Assembly (NCBI RefSeq): GCF_014199415.1
Contig: NZ_JACIJN010000009.1
Span: 1-64,000 of the forward strand
Reading direction: 5' to 3'
Length of the DNA stretch: 64,000 nucleotides
DNA from: Sphingomonas endophytica
Lineage (GTDB): Bacteria > Pseudomonadota > Alphaproteobacteria > Sphingomonadales > Sphingomonadaceae
In this document: piece by piece, positions 7,885 through 15,516 of the stretch
Numbering within the stretch: the stretch's first letter is position 1
Layout: each line of letters begins with the position of its first letter
Notes under the pieces: model-generated
Databases searched by the model: none
The model's input: only the letters and a program-made list of their open reading frames with translations
Told to the model about the DNA's origin: nothing
Program-made: the position numbers and the translations under genes

Positions 7885-8044
7885 CCGGTGCCCCCACGTC
7901 TGCTAGATCGTGCCCCCAAAGTGCCCCCAGAATCGACCCGCTCAACGGGTTCCATCTGGAACCATGAGGGACAACGGACAAGCCCTTCCACGAGGGGAAT
8001 GCGGGCACCGGAGGAGTGTTGGGGAACCGTTCGGATCGAAGGGT

Positions 8045-8067
8045 TGGTGGAAGGGACTGGATTCGAA
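8045..8067. other. Probable attachment site in the 3' part of tRNA-Tyr
   Basis: P4-type integrases commonly recombine at the T-arm and acceptor end of a tRNA gene, and the second integrase lies right beside this end. I therefore propose that the att core lies within the tRNA 3' end. The matching copy that would mark the other element boundary was not seen in the window, so the element probably extends to the left beyond base 1. This is inference from gene arrangement. Confidence 0.4.
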
Positions 8068-8130
8068 CCAGTGTACACTTGCGTGGGCAGATTTACAGTC
8101 TGCTGCCTTTAACCACTCGGCCACCCTTCC
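8045..8130 (-). tRNA. tRNA-Tyr (GTA anticodon)
   Basis: On the minus strand the sequence folds as a long-variable-arm tRNA. The acceptor stem pairs GGAAGGG (8130-8124) with CCCTTCC (8055-8049), with A as discriminator and an encoded CCA at 8047-8045. The D loop contains GTGGTTAAAGGC, the anticodon arm AGACTGTAAATCT has GTA in the loop, and the T arm contains GGTTCGAATCC. The extra arm is as expected for bacterial tRNA-Tyr. The gene is intact, so integration of an element here restored it. Confidence 0.95.
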
Positions 8131-8339
8131 ACGAGCGGCGCTGTCAAAGCGAGGGCGCCCAATGCCCGCGCATCGCCGGCCTGTCAACGCCTGTGTCGCG
8201 ATGCCGCAACAATTTGCGTGCCGGTGGCGCGTGGCGCATAGCGTCCGCCACCGCTTCTTCCTTCACGACAATCACGGACCCGACCCGTCATGCGCCCTTT
8301 CCCGACCGCCACCGCCACGCCGCTCCGGGGTCTTCGCTG

Positions 8340-9107
8340 ATGGCGCGCCGCGGCCACCGCCCGAGCCAGACGCAGGGCAACCGTCCCCGGCTGTGGGGCC
8401 GTCACGCGGTCACCGCCGCGCTCGCCAACCCCGAGCGGACGGTGCGCAAGATCTGGGGCACGCGCGAGGCATTGTCGTCGCTCAGCCTGCCGCCGGTGTT
8501 GCCGGTGGTCTATGCCGATGCCGCCGATCTCGGCCGGCTGGTGCCGTCCGACGCGCCGCACCAGGGGCTGGTGGCGGAGGTCGATCCGCTGGAGGACGTG
8601 TGGCTCGGCGATCTGCTCGAGCAGGGCGCGACCGACGATCCCGAGCGCCCGCGTCCGCTGGTGGTGCTCGATCAGGTCACCGACCCGCATAATGTCGGCG
8701 CGATCCTGCGCTCGGCGGCCGCGTTCGACGCGCTCGGCATCGTCACGCAGGACCGGCACGCACCGCCCGAATCGGGCGCGCTGGCGCGCGCGGCGAGCGG
8801 CGCGCTGGAGACGGTGCCATGGGTACGCGTCGTCAATCTGGCGCGCGCGCTGGAGGAAATGGCCGAGGCGGGCAGCTGGCGGATCGGGCTCACCGGCCAT
8901 GCGCCGCAGACCCTGCCGCAATCGCTCGCCGACATCGGCCCGAGCCGCCGGATCGCGATCGTGCTCGGCGCGGAGGGCGAAGGGATGCGCCAGAACACCG
9001 AGACGCATTGCGACGAACTGGCGAAGCTGCCGATCTCGGGCAAGGTCGAGAGCCTCAACGTCTCGAACGCCGCCGCGATCGCGCTCTATGCGGTGACGGT
9101 GCGGTGA
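8340..9107 (+). CDS. rlmB: 23S rRNA 2'-O-ribose methyltransferase, RlmB/TrmH (SpoU) family
   Basis: A SpoU-family methyltransferase of 255 residues. It has a substrate-binding N-terminal domain (about 15-85, LWGRHAVTAAL at the front) and a trefoil-knot SAM-binding domain. Motif 1 (DQVTDPHNVGAILRSA), motif 2 (IVLGAEGEGM) and motif 3 (LPISGKVESLNVSNAAAIA) are all visible, giving the expected catalytic Asn and the SAM-binding knot. The usual role is Gm2251 modification of 23S rRNA, although other SpoU paralogs look alike. The ATG at 8340 gives the usual family N-terminus; upstream in-frame sequence overlaps tRNA-Tyr and is not coding. It converges with the ferredoxin gene. Confidence 0.88.
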   Translation: MARRGHRPSQTQGNRPRLWGRHAVTAALANPERTVRKIWGTREALSSLSLPPVLPVVYADAADLGRLVPSDAPHQGLVAEVDPLEDVWLGDLLEQGATDDPERPRPLVVLDQVTDPHNVGAILRSAAAFDALGIVTQDRHAPPESGALARAASGALETVPWVRVVNLARALEEMAEAGSWRIGLTGHAPQTLPQSLADIGPSRRIAIVLGAEGEGMRQNTETHCDELAKLPISGKVESLNVSNAAAIALYAVTVR

Positions 9108-9113
9108 CGTTCT

Positions 9114-9143
9114 CCGTCATCCCCGCGCAGGCGGGGATGACGG
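9114..9143. terminator. GTCATCCCCGC hairpin between convergent genes
   Basis: A perfect 13-base-pair stem (CCGTCATCCCCGC at 9114-9126 with GCGGGGATGACGG at 9131-9143) and a GCAG loop. It sits between the stop codons of rlmB and the ferredoxin gene and could end both transcripts. The sequence belongs to the same GTCAT(T/C)CCCGC repeat type found near 18988 and 21642. Confidence 0.6.
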
Positions 9144-9151
9144 TGGTGCGA

Positions 9152-9469
9152 TCAATCCTCCGCGGCGATCCGCACGCGCAGGCCGTCCAGCGCCGGGCCG
9201 AACTCGATCTGGCACGACAGCCGCGAGGTCGCGTCACGATCCGCCGCCGCGTCGAGCAGGTCGTTCTCGTCCTCGCTCATCGGCGGCAGCTTGTCGGCGA
9301 AGGCGGGGTCGACATGGACGTGGCACGTCGCGCAGCTGCAGCAGCCGCCGCACAGCGCCAGCACCTCGTCGACGCCGCCGTCGCGGATCACTTCCATGAC
9401 CGAGAAACCCGCCTGCCCCTCGAGTTCGCGTTCTTCCCCGTTGCGGGTCTCGACGATAAGCTTGGCCAT
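9152..9469 (-). CDS. 2Fe-2S ferredoxin, adrenodoxin/ISC type
   Basis: A small soluble electron carrier of 105 residues. The four cluster ligands are Cys40, Cys46, Cys49 (C-x5-C-x2-C) and Cys86, spaced as in vertebrate-type and ISC-type ferredoxins. Two extra cysteines (43 and 44) lie inside the binding loop, which is unusual. The acidic stretch MSEDENDLLDAA (64-75) matches the partner-binding helix of adrenodoxin-like proteins. The ATG at 9469 has GGAG eight bases upstream; a longer reading adds 18 residues and is rejected. No isc genes are nearby, so the partner (P450, Rieske oxygenase or cluster assembly) is unknown. Confidence 0.9.
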   Translation of the reverse strand: MAKLIVETRNGEERELEGQAGFSVMEVIRDGGVDEVLALCGGCCSCATCHVHVDPAFADKLPPMSEDENDLLDAAADRDATSRLSCQIEFGPALDGLRVRIAAED

Positions 9470-9522
9470 ATGAACTCCACCGATAATCGCCCCGCCCATG
9501 GCGGCAAGCCCGAGCCCGCGCA

Positions 9523-10149
9523 ATGGGGCTGAGCGCCGCGGACCTCAACGCCGGGCTCGATGCGCTCGCCGCGCGCGAACCCGCCTTCAACGCCGCGCTG
9601 GCGCGGGTCGGCTACCCGGCACCGCGCATCCGCGCGCGTGGCTATGCGACCTTGCTGCGCACGATCGTCGGGCAACAGGTGAGCGTGAAGGCGGCCGATG
9701 CGGTGTGGCGCAAGCTGGAGGCGCTCGGCGACCCGACCGACCCGGCGGTGGTCGCGGCGCTCGACGACGACATGCTGCGCGCGTGCGGCTTCTCGCGCCA
9801 GAAGACCGGCTATGCGCGCAGCCTTGCCGAGGAAGTGACCAGCGGCCGGCTCGACCTCGACGACCTGCCCGCCGACGACGAGGCGGCGATCGCGCAACTG
9901 GTGCGCGTGAAGGGGATCGGGCGCTGGTCGGCGGAGGTCTATCTGCTGTTCGCCGAGGGCCGTCCCGACATCTGGCCGGCCGGCGACCTGGCGGTGCAGA
10001 TCGAGACCGGGCGGATCCTCGGCCACCCCGAACGCCCGAGCGAAAAGCTGACCCGCGAACTGGCGGAGCCGTGGCGGCCGTATCGCGGCGCGGCGGCGAT
10101 CTTCACCTGGCATCATTATGGCGCCGGGGCGGATGCCGCGCCGGTCTGA
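9523..10149 (+). CDS. alkA: DNA-3-methyladenine glycosylase II (AlkA-like)
   Basis: An HhH-GPD superfamily base-excision enzyme of 208 residues. The N-terminal helical part contains TIVGQQVSVKAAD (48-60), a family signature. The helix-hairpin-helix is at about 126-142 (VRVKGIGRWSAE), followed by the catalytic Asp155 in PAGDLAV. It should remove 3-methyladenine and other alkylated bases from DNA. It lacks the N-terminal extra domain of E. coli AlkA and resembles the shorter bacterial forms. It is transcribed away from the ferredoxin gene, with about 50 bases between starts. No Ada-type regulator is adjacent. Confidence 0.88.
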   Translation: MGLSAADLNAGLDALAAREPAFNAALARVGYPAPRIRARGYATLLRTIVGQQVSVKAADAVWRKLEALGDPTDPAVVAALDDDMLRACGFSRQKTGYARSLAEEVTSGRLDLDDLPADDEAAIAQLVRVKGIGRWSAEVYLLFAEGRPDIWPAGDLAVQIETGRILGHPERPSEKLTRELAEPWRPYRGAAAIFTWHHYGAGADAAPV

Positions 10150-10222
10150 ATTTCCGGCATTTACGCCACTTTAACAATGCTGCCGAATAGAGGGACCGGA
10201 CGGAGCAGCGGAAGAAGGGGCG

Positions 10223-11167
10223 ATGAGGACAGCGTTCGATCGCGCGCGCCGCGCGCTCAACTTCCTCGAACTGCATCAGCTCGACCCCTCGCCGTCGCAT
10301 TACGAATTCGCGTTGGCGGTGATCGGCGCGCCGGGCTCGCACCTGTCGGAGGCGGTCGCCGCGCAGACCGACGGCGGGCTGCGGCTCACCACTGCCACCG
10401 TCCAGTCGCTCGTCGACGCCTATCTCTCCCCGCCGCGCGAGCAGACGCTCGACCGCCGCGAGCGCACCGTGATGCGGCAGGCGCAGGAACTCGGCACGCT
10501 CACCAGCGACGCGCACGACCTGACCGAGGCGCTCGGTCGCGACATGGATGCGTTCGTCGCGGCGGCGGGCGAGGCGCCGTCGGCCGCCGCGTTCGTCGAT
10601 CGCCTGTCCGACGCCGAGCGTGAATTGGCCGCGCTGCGCAGCGAGGTGATCCAGCTGCGCGACAATATCGTCCCCGCGCCGCCGCCCGCGGACAGCGGCC
10701 GCGACGATCTGACGCAGGCGCTCAACCGCAGCGGCGCGCGCGACGTGATGGCGCGCGCGGATGCCGGCGGCGAGGCGCATGTGGTGCTGGCGTTCAGCGT
10801 CGACGCGCTGGAGGCAATCAACGATCGCTATGGCCGCGCGGTCGGCGACAACGTCCTCAACGCCTTCGCCGCGACGCTGCAACAGACCTTCGCCGAGGAA
10901 GAGCTGATCCGCTGGAGCGGCAACGAATTCGTCTTCATCACCCGCGGGATGCCGGTCGCGACCGCGCGGGTGCTGACCGATCAGGCATTGGCGTCGTTTG
11001 CGGCGCGGCGGCTGCGGCTGCGCGGCTCGGGCGAGCCGATCGGCACCGTCACCGCCTCCGCCGGGCTCGCGGCTGGCGCGGCGGGCGGGCAGGAAAGCTC
11101 GCTGATCGCCGCCCGCGCCAACGCCGCGCTGGCGGCCAGCCACGGCGGAAACCAGATCGAGGGGTGA
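10223..11167 (+). CDS. Degenerate GGDEF-domain protein
   Basis: A 314-residue protein with an N-terminal helical region of unknown type (1-150) and a C-terminal GGDEF fold (about 160-300). DDLTQALNR (161-169) matches the start of GGDEF domains, but the active-site loop reads SGNEF (232-236) rather than GG(D/E)EF, and the first metal-binding Asp of the DxD segment is Ser (FSVDAL, 191-196). Diguanylate cyclase activity is therefore doubtful; a GTP or c-di-GMP binding or scaffold role is more likely. It starts 73 bases after alkA. The N-terminal part contains no membrane segment or PAS-like motif that I can see. Confidence 0.72.
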   Translation: MRTAFDRARRALNFLELHQLDPSPSHYEFALAVIGAPGSHLSEAVAAQTDGGLRLTTATVQSLVDAYLSPPREQTLDRRERTVMRQAQELGTLTSDAHDLTEALGRDMDAFVAAAGEAPSAAAFVDRLSDAERELAALRSEVIQLRDNIVPAPPPADSGRDDLTQALNRSGARDVMARADAGGEAHVVLAFSVDALEAINDRYGRAVGDNVLNAFAATLQQTFAEEELIRWSGNEFVFITRGMPVATARVLTDQALASFAARRLRLRGSGEPIGTVTASAGLAAGAAGGQESSLIAARANAALAASHGGNQIEG

Positions 11168-11178
11168 AGCGACGCAAG

Positions 11179-11276
11179 CCCCTCCCCTTCAGGGGAAGGG
11201 TTCGGGTGGGGCCTGACCACGGGCACGGCATTCGCGGCACTGCCCCACCCCCGGCTCCTCCCCTCAAGGGGAGGGG
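11179..11276. repeat. Long inverted repeat, CCCCTCCCCTTCAGGGG type
   Basis: The left half (about 11179-11211) and right half (about 11243-11276) are near reverse complements: each contains its own short hairpin (CCCCTCCCCT...AGGGG), and both carry a GGGTGGGGC / GCCCCACCC block. It fills the gap between the degenerate GGDEF gene and the convergent DUF2147 gene and could act as terminator or as a mobile repeat unit. Confidence 0.7.
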
Positions 11277-11285
11277 TGACGTTGC

Positions 11286-11705
11286 CTACTTCGCCGGCCG
11301 CCACGTCTGCGATTTGCAGAAGAAGGCGATGCAACCCTTCACCGCCAGCGTGCCGTCGGCGTTCTTCGCGACGATCGACTTGTAGGTCTTGCCGTTGCGC
11401 GGATCGTAGATCTTGCCGCGCCAGTCCTTGCCCGCGTCCTGGAACTCCGACAGGATCGGCATCCCCAGAACGCTGCGGGTGCGCAGGCTCGCGTCGCTGT
11501 TGTTGACGTCGGTGTCGGGGGCGCCGGGGCGCTTCTTGAGGATCGTCGTCAGCTTGCCGCAGGTCAGGCTGCCGCACGGGCCGACCGTGATGACGCCGGC
11601 ACCGTCCTCGGTGACGTAGCGTCCGGCGATCGGGGTGGCGGCGAAGGCGGTCGCGGGGACGGCGGCGGCGAGCAGCGCGAGCGCGGCGGGGAGCATGGTA
11701 CGCAT
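11286..11705 (-). CDS. Exported DUF2147 protein
   Basis: A 139-residue protein with a typical signal peptide (about 1-22, hydrophobic Ala/Leu core, AFA-A cleavage). The mature part has the DUF2147 pattern: GRYVTEDGAGVI near the front, two Cys pairs (GPCGSLTCGKL and KGCIAFFCKSQTW), WRGKIYDPRNGKTY in the middle, and a C-terminal W. This small periplasmic family has a lipocalin-like beta-barrel in some members and no firmly assigned reaction. The paired Cys residues suggest disulfides. Its start is close to that of divergent mtnP, so the two may share a promoter region of about 25 bases. Confidence 0.85.
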   Translation of the reverse strand: MRTMLPAALALLAAAVPATAFAATPIAGRYVTEDGAGVITVGPCGSLTCGKLTTILKKRPGAPDTDVNNSDASLRTRSVLGMPILSEFQDAGKDWRGKIYDPRNGKTYKSIVAKNADGTLAVKGCIAFFCKSQTWRPAK

Positions 11706-11729
11706 GGCGGGAACTATCGGAGATCAGTG

Positions 11730-12620
11730 ATGAACACGCAATGGACCATCGGGATCATCGGCGGCTCGGGCCTGTATGCGATCGACGGGCTGGAGGATGC
11801 CGAATGGCGCAGCGTCGACACGCCATGGGGCGTTCCCAGCGACGAGATCCTGTTCGGCAGGGTCGGCGATGTCGCGATCCGCTTCCTGCCGCGCCACGGC
11901 CGCGGGCACGTCCACCTGCCCGGCGACATCCCGGTGCGCGCCAATATCGACGCGCTCAAGCGCGCGGGCTGCACCGACCTGCTCGCGATCTCCTCGGTCG
12001 GGTCGCTGCGCGAGGAGCTGCCGCCGGGCACGTTCGCGCTCGTCGACCAGTTCGTCGACCGCACCGTCGGGCGCGCGGCGTCGTTCTTCGGCAGCGGGCT
12101 GGTGGCGCATGTCTCACTCGCCGATCCGACCTGCGAGCGGCTCGGCGCGTTCGCGGCGGCGGCGATCACCGCGGCGGGCGGACGGGTCGCCGAGGGCGCG
12201 ACCTATCTGGCGATGGAAGGCCCGCAATTCTCGACCCGCGCTGAAAGCCGCCTCTACCGCGACTGGGGCTGCGACGTAATTGGCATGACCGCGATGCCCG
12301 AGGCGCGCCTCGCGCGCGAGGCGGAGCTGCCTTATGCGCTGGTCGGGATGGTCACCGATTATGACGCGTGGCGTGACGATCACGCTGCGGTCGACGTCGC
12401 CGCGATCGTCGCGCAAATGGCCGCCAACGGCCGGATCGCGCGCGCCGCGGTGGCGCATCTGCTGCGGCATTTGCCGGCGGAGCGCACGCCCTCGCCGATC
12501 GACACCGCGCTGGACGGCGCGATCATGACCGCGCCGGGTGCGCGCGATGCGGCGTTGGTCGCGCGGAATGAAGCGATCGTGGCGCGCGTGCTGGGTCTGG
12601 CTTCGGATGCAAACGGATGA
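11730..12620 (+). CDS. mtnP: S-methyl-5'-thioadenosine phosphorylase
   Basis: A 296-residue member of the MTAP/PNP type II family. It has IGIIGGSGLY near the front, HGRGHVHLPGDIPVRANI, ISSVGSLREELPPG, AMEGPQFSTRAES and IGMTAMPEARLAREAEL, covering the phosphate, ribose and base sites. It cleaves methylthioadenosine to adenine and methylthioribose 1-phosphate, starting methionine salvage and clearing a polyamine by-product. The ATG at 11730 has GGAG seven bases upstream, so I prefer it to the GTG three bases earlier. No other methionine-salvage genes are adjacent. Purine nucleoside phosphorylase is the main alternative; the TDYDAWRDD segment favours MTAP. Confidence 0.88.
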   Translation: MNTQWTIGIIGGSGLYAIDGLEDAEWRSVDTPWGVPSDEILFGRVGDVAIRFLPRHGRGHVHLPGDIPVRANIDALKRAGCTDLLAISSVGSLREELPPGTFALVDQFVDRTVGRAASFFGSGLVAHVSLADPTCERLGAFAAAAITAAGGRVAEGATYLAMEGPQFSTRAESRLYRDWGCDVIGMTAMPEARLAREAELPYALVGMVTDYDAWRDDHAAVDVAAIVAQMAANGRIARAAVAHLLRHLPAERTPSPIDTALDGAIMTAPGARDAALVARNEAIVARVLGLASDANG

Positions 12621-12630
12621 TGCATGCCGA

Positions 12631-12709
12631 TCGTCATTGCGAGCGCAGCGAAGCAATCCAGAGCCGGACCAGGACGCCCTGGATTGCTTCGCTACGCTCG
12701 CAATGACGA
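12631..12709. repeat. 31-base inverted repeat, GTCATTGCGAGC type
   Basis: The arms are 12631-12661 and 12679-12709, with one mismatch over 31 bases and a 17-base spacer. Each arm reads TCGTCATTGCGAGC...AATCCAG outward to inward. A diverged copy lies at 15417-15492. It sits just after the mtnP stop. The long, nearly perfect arms would form a strong RNA stem or a REP/BIME-like DNA structure. Confidence 0.85.
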
Positions 12710-12763
12710 ACCTGGGTAAGGTGATCGCAGCGATCGAACCATCCGCCTCCCCCATCCCGTCAT

Positions 12764-12840
12764 CCCGGACTTGATCCGGGATCCCGCTTCTTCTCCCGCG
12801 ATCGTCGGCAAGAAGCGAGGCCCCGGATCAAGTCCGGGGG
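12764..12840. repeat. Inverted repeat, CCCGGACTTGATCCGGG type
   Basis: CCCGGACTTGATCCGGG (12764-12780) returns as its reverse complement in CCCCGGATCAAGTCCGGGG (from 12821). The inner segment also pairs in part (GCTTCTT with AAGAAGC). A related element is at 25843-25925 and a weaker one at 54462-54564. It lies upstream of mntH, so it could affect its leader or serve as a stand-alone repeat unit. Confidence 0.8.
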
Positions 12841-12917
12841 ACGAGAGGGGCGGGTTGACGAATGTCGACCGGTCTTGAGTTGAAACCCTCGCGCTTCTCC
12901 CGCATTCCTCCCCGCGC

Positions 12918-14219
12918 ATGACGCTCACCACCCGCTCGCTCGGCGACAGCTTCGCCTCCGTGCCCGTCCCCAAGGGCGCGGGCTTCTGGCGCAAGCTGCT
13001 GGCGTTCGTCGGCCCCGGCTGGCTGGTCGCGGTCGGCTATATGGACCCCGGCAACTGGGCGACCGACATCGCCGGCGGCTCGGCATTCGGCTATACGCTG
13101 CTCAGCGTCGTGCTGCTGTCGAACCTGATGGCGATCGTGCTGCAATCCTTGTCGGCGCGGCTCGGGGTCGGCGCGGGGCTCGATCTGGCGCAGGCGTGCC
13201 GGCAGCATTCGTCGCGCCCGGTGGCGTGGCTGCTCTGGGCGCTCGCCGAGATCGCGATCGTCGCCTGCGATCTGGCCGAGGTGCTCGGCACCGCGATCGC
13301 GCTCAAATTGCTGTTCGGGATGCCGCTGATCTACGGCGTGCTGGTCACCGCGCTCGACGTGTTCCTGATCCTCGCGCTCCAGCGTTACGGCTTCCGGCGG
13401 CTGGAGGCGTTCATCGCCGCGCTGCTGATCGTCATCGCCGGCTGCTTCGCGTTCGAGCTGTTCTGGGCACGCCCGGACTGGAGCGCGGCGGCGGCGGGGC
13501 TGGTCCCCTCGCCCGAGATCGTCCGCAACCCGGCGATGCTCTATATCGCGATCGGCATCCTCGGCGCGACCGTGATGCCGCACAATCTCTATCTGCACTC
13601 GTCGATCGTCCAGACCCGCGCCTATGGCAGCGACGAGCGCGACCGGCACGAGGCGCTGAAGCTGGCGACGATCGATTCGACCGTCGCGCTGGGGCTCGCC
13701 TTCTTCATCAACGCCGCGATCCTGATGCTCGCGGCGGCGGCGTTCCACAGCGCCGGACAGTTCGAGGTCGCCGAGATCGAGGATGCGCACCGGCTGCTCG
13801 CGCCGATGCTCGGGGTCGGCGCGGCGAGCGTGCTGTTCGCGGTCGCGCTGCTCGCCAGCGGGCAGAATTCGACGGTCACCGGCACGCTCGCCGGCCAGAT
13901 CGTGATGGAGGGGTTTCTCGACATCCGGCTCGCGCCATGGCTGCGGCGGCTGATCACCCGCGCGATCGCGATCGTGCCGGCGGTGGTGGTGGTCGCCTCG
14001 GCGGGCGACCGCGGCGCGACCGACCTGCTGGTGCTCAGCCAGGTGGTGCTCAGCCTGCAGCTGCCGTTCGCGGTGATCCCGCTGGTGCTCTACACCTCCA
14101 ACCGGCGGCTGATGGGTGCGTTCGCGGCGCCACGCTGGCTGGCGGCGCTGGCGTGGGTGATCGCGGCGGTGATCGTGGTGCTCAACGGCTATCTGCTATG
14201 GGGGATGGCGGCGGGCTGA
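12918..14219 (+). CDS. mntH: Nramp-family divalent metal (Mn2+/Fe2+) : proton symporter
   Basis: An inner-membrane transporter of 433 residues with about eleven hydrophobic segments. The two metal-site motifs of the Nramp family are intact: DPGN at 43-46 in the first unwound helix and MPHNLYLHS from Met220 in helix 6. The [13 protein letters not shown] segment, the conserved transport signature, is also present. The expected role is proton-driven uptake of Mn2+ and perhaps Fe2+. The upstream gap of nearly 300 bases is occupied by two repeat elements. I see no yybP-ykoY riboswitch or clear MntR/Fur site there, so metal control is unproven. Confidence 0.93.
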   Translation: MTLTTRSLGDSFASVPVPKGAGFWRKLLAFVGPGWLVAVGYMDPGNWATDIAGGSAFGYTLLSVVLLSNLMAIVLQSLSARLGVGAGLDLAQACRQHSSRPVAWLLWALAEIAIVACDLAEVLGTAIALKLLFGMPLIYGVLVTALDVFLILALQRYGFRRLEAFIAALLIVIAGCFAFELFWARPDWSAAAAGLVPSPEIVRNPAMLYIAIGILGATVMPHNLYLHSSIVQTRAYGSDERDRHEALKLATIDSTVALGLAFFINAAILMLAAAAFHSAGQFEVAEIEDAHRLLAPMLGVGAASVLFAVALLASGQNSTVTGTLAGQIVMEGFLDIRLAPWLRRLITRAIAIVPAVVVVASAGDRGATDLLVLSQVVLSLQLPFAVIPLVLYTSNRRLMGAFAAPRWLAALAWVIAAVIVVLNGYLLWGMAAG

Positions 14220-14287
14220 ACGCCCCCTAGCCACGGCGCGCGCGCTGGCCTATCTGGCGCGCTTTCCTCATCACACAGGTTTTCCCC

Positions 14288-15388
14288 ATGGGTTTCCGCT
14301 GCGGCATCGTGGGCCTGCCCAACGTCGGCAAGTCCACCCTCTTCAACGCGCTGACCGAGACGGCCGCGGCGCAGGCGGCGAACTATCCGTTCTGCACGAT
14401 CGAGCCGAACGTCGGCAACGTCGGCGTCCCCGACCCCCGCCTGTCGAAGCTGGCCGCGATCGCCGGCTCGGCGAAGATCATCGAGACGCAGCTCGGCTTC
14501 GTCGACATCGCGGGCCTCGTGCGCGGCGCGAGCAAGGGCGAAGGGCTCGGCAACCAGTTCCTCGGCAATATCCGCGAGGTGGATGCGATCGTCCACGTGC
14601 TGCGCTGCTTCGAAAATGACGACATCCAGCACGTCGACAATCGCGTCGACCCGATCGCGGATGCCGAGACGGTCGAGACCGAGCTGATGCTCTCCGACCT
14701 CGAAAGCCTCGAAAAGCGCGTCCCCAATCTCGCCAAGAAGGGCCAGCAGGGCGACAAGGAAGCCAAGCTCGGCGCATTGGTGCTGGGCCGCGCGCTCGAC
14801 CTGCTGCGCGACGGCAAGCCCGCGCGGCTGACCGAAACCAACGATGCCGACGAAAAGCGCGTGCTCGATCAGGCGCAGTTGCTCACCGCCAAGCCGGTCC
14901 TCTACGTCTGCAACGTCAACGAGGAGGATGCCGCGAACGGCAACGCGCTGTCGCAGAAGGTGTTCGACAAGGCCGCCGCCGAGGGCGCGCAGGCCGTCGT
15001 CGTCTCCGCCGCGATCGAGGCCGAGATCGCGACCATGCCGCACGAGGATCGCGGCGAGTTCCTGTCCGAGCTGGGGCTGGAGGAGACCGGGCTCGCGCGC
15101 GTGATCCGCGCCGGCTACGAATTGCTCCACCTGCTGACCTTCTTCACGGTCGGCCCCAAGGAAGCGCGCGCCTGGACGGTCGAGGCCGGGTCGAAGGCCC
15201 CGCAGGCGGCGGGCGCGATCCACTCCGACTTTGAGCGCGGCTTCATCCGCGCCGAGACGATCGCGTTCGACGATTATGTCGCGTTCAACGGCGAGGCCGG
15301 CGCGCGCGAGGCGGGCAAGCTGCGGCAGGAAGGCAAGGAATATGTCGTCCACGACGGCGACGTGCTGCTGTTCCGCTTCAACGTCTGA
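14288..15388 (+). CDS. ychF: Redox-regulated GTPase/ATPase YchF (Obg family)
   Basis: The 366-residue protein starts MGFRCGIVGLPNVGKSTLFN, with a perfect P-loop. It continues with the YPFCTIEPN switch segment, DIAGLVRGASKGEGLGNQFL, and a C-terminal TGS domain ending in EYVVHDGDVLLFRFNV. The NxxE specificity motif (NVNEED, about 212-217) in place of NKxD marks the YchF branch, which prefers ATP over GTP. It binds ribosomes and is linked to stress responses. It follows mntH on the same strand with a gap of about 70 bases, and ends at a repeat element. Confidence 0.96.
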   Translation: MGFRCGIVGLPNVGKSTLFNALTETAAAQAANYPFCTIEPNVGNVGVPDPRLSKLAAIAGSAKIIETQLGFVDIAGLVRGASKGEGLGNQFLGNIREVDAIVHVLRCFENDDIQHVDNRVDPIADAETVETELMLSDLESLEKRVPNLAKKGQQGDKEAKLGALVLGRALDLLRDGKPARLTETNDADEKRVLDQAQLLTAKPVLYVCNVNEEDAANGNALSQKVFDKAAAEGAQAVVVSAAIEAEIATMPHEDRGEFLSELGLEETGLARVIRAGYELLHLLTFFTVGPKEARAWTVEAGSKAPQAAGAIHSDFERGFIRAETIAFDDYVAFNGEAGAREAGKLRQEGKEYVVHDGDVLLFRFNV

Positions 15389-15416
15389 TTCGTCCGACCG
15401 GACGCGGCAGGTGTTT

Positions 15417-15492
15417 CGTCCTTGCGAGCGTAGCGAAGCAATCCAGGGTGTCCTGATCCGGCACTGGATCGCTTCGCTACGCTCGCCATGCC
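15417..15492. repeat. Inverted repeat, second copy of the GTCATTGCGAGC type
   Basis: The arms at 15417-15446 and 15463-15492 are reverse complements with a few mismatches. The core (TTGCGAGCGTAGCGAAGCAA) is nearly identical to that at 12631-12709. It lies between the convergent ychF and lipoprotein genes. The shared arm sequence in two separate gaps shows a dispersed repeat family. Confidence 0.82.
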
Positions 15493-15516
15493 GGACCGGG
15501 CGGAGGTAATGCCAAC

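Noticed and set aside
7885..8044. Separate small gene between the integrase and tRNA-Tyr
   Set aside because: No frame with a ribosome site or protein-like composition; the segment is better read as integrase leader and att region.
8016..8339. Upstream extension of rlmB
   Set aside because: The extra 108 codons cross tRNA-Tyr on the other strand and have no counterpart in the family.
12710..12917. Possible manganese riboswitch before mntH
   Set aside because: The gap is mostly repeat elements and I see no yybP-ykoY-type conserved loops.
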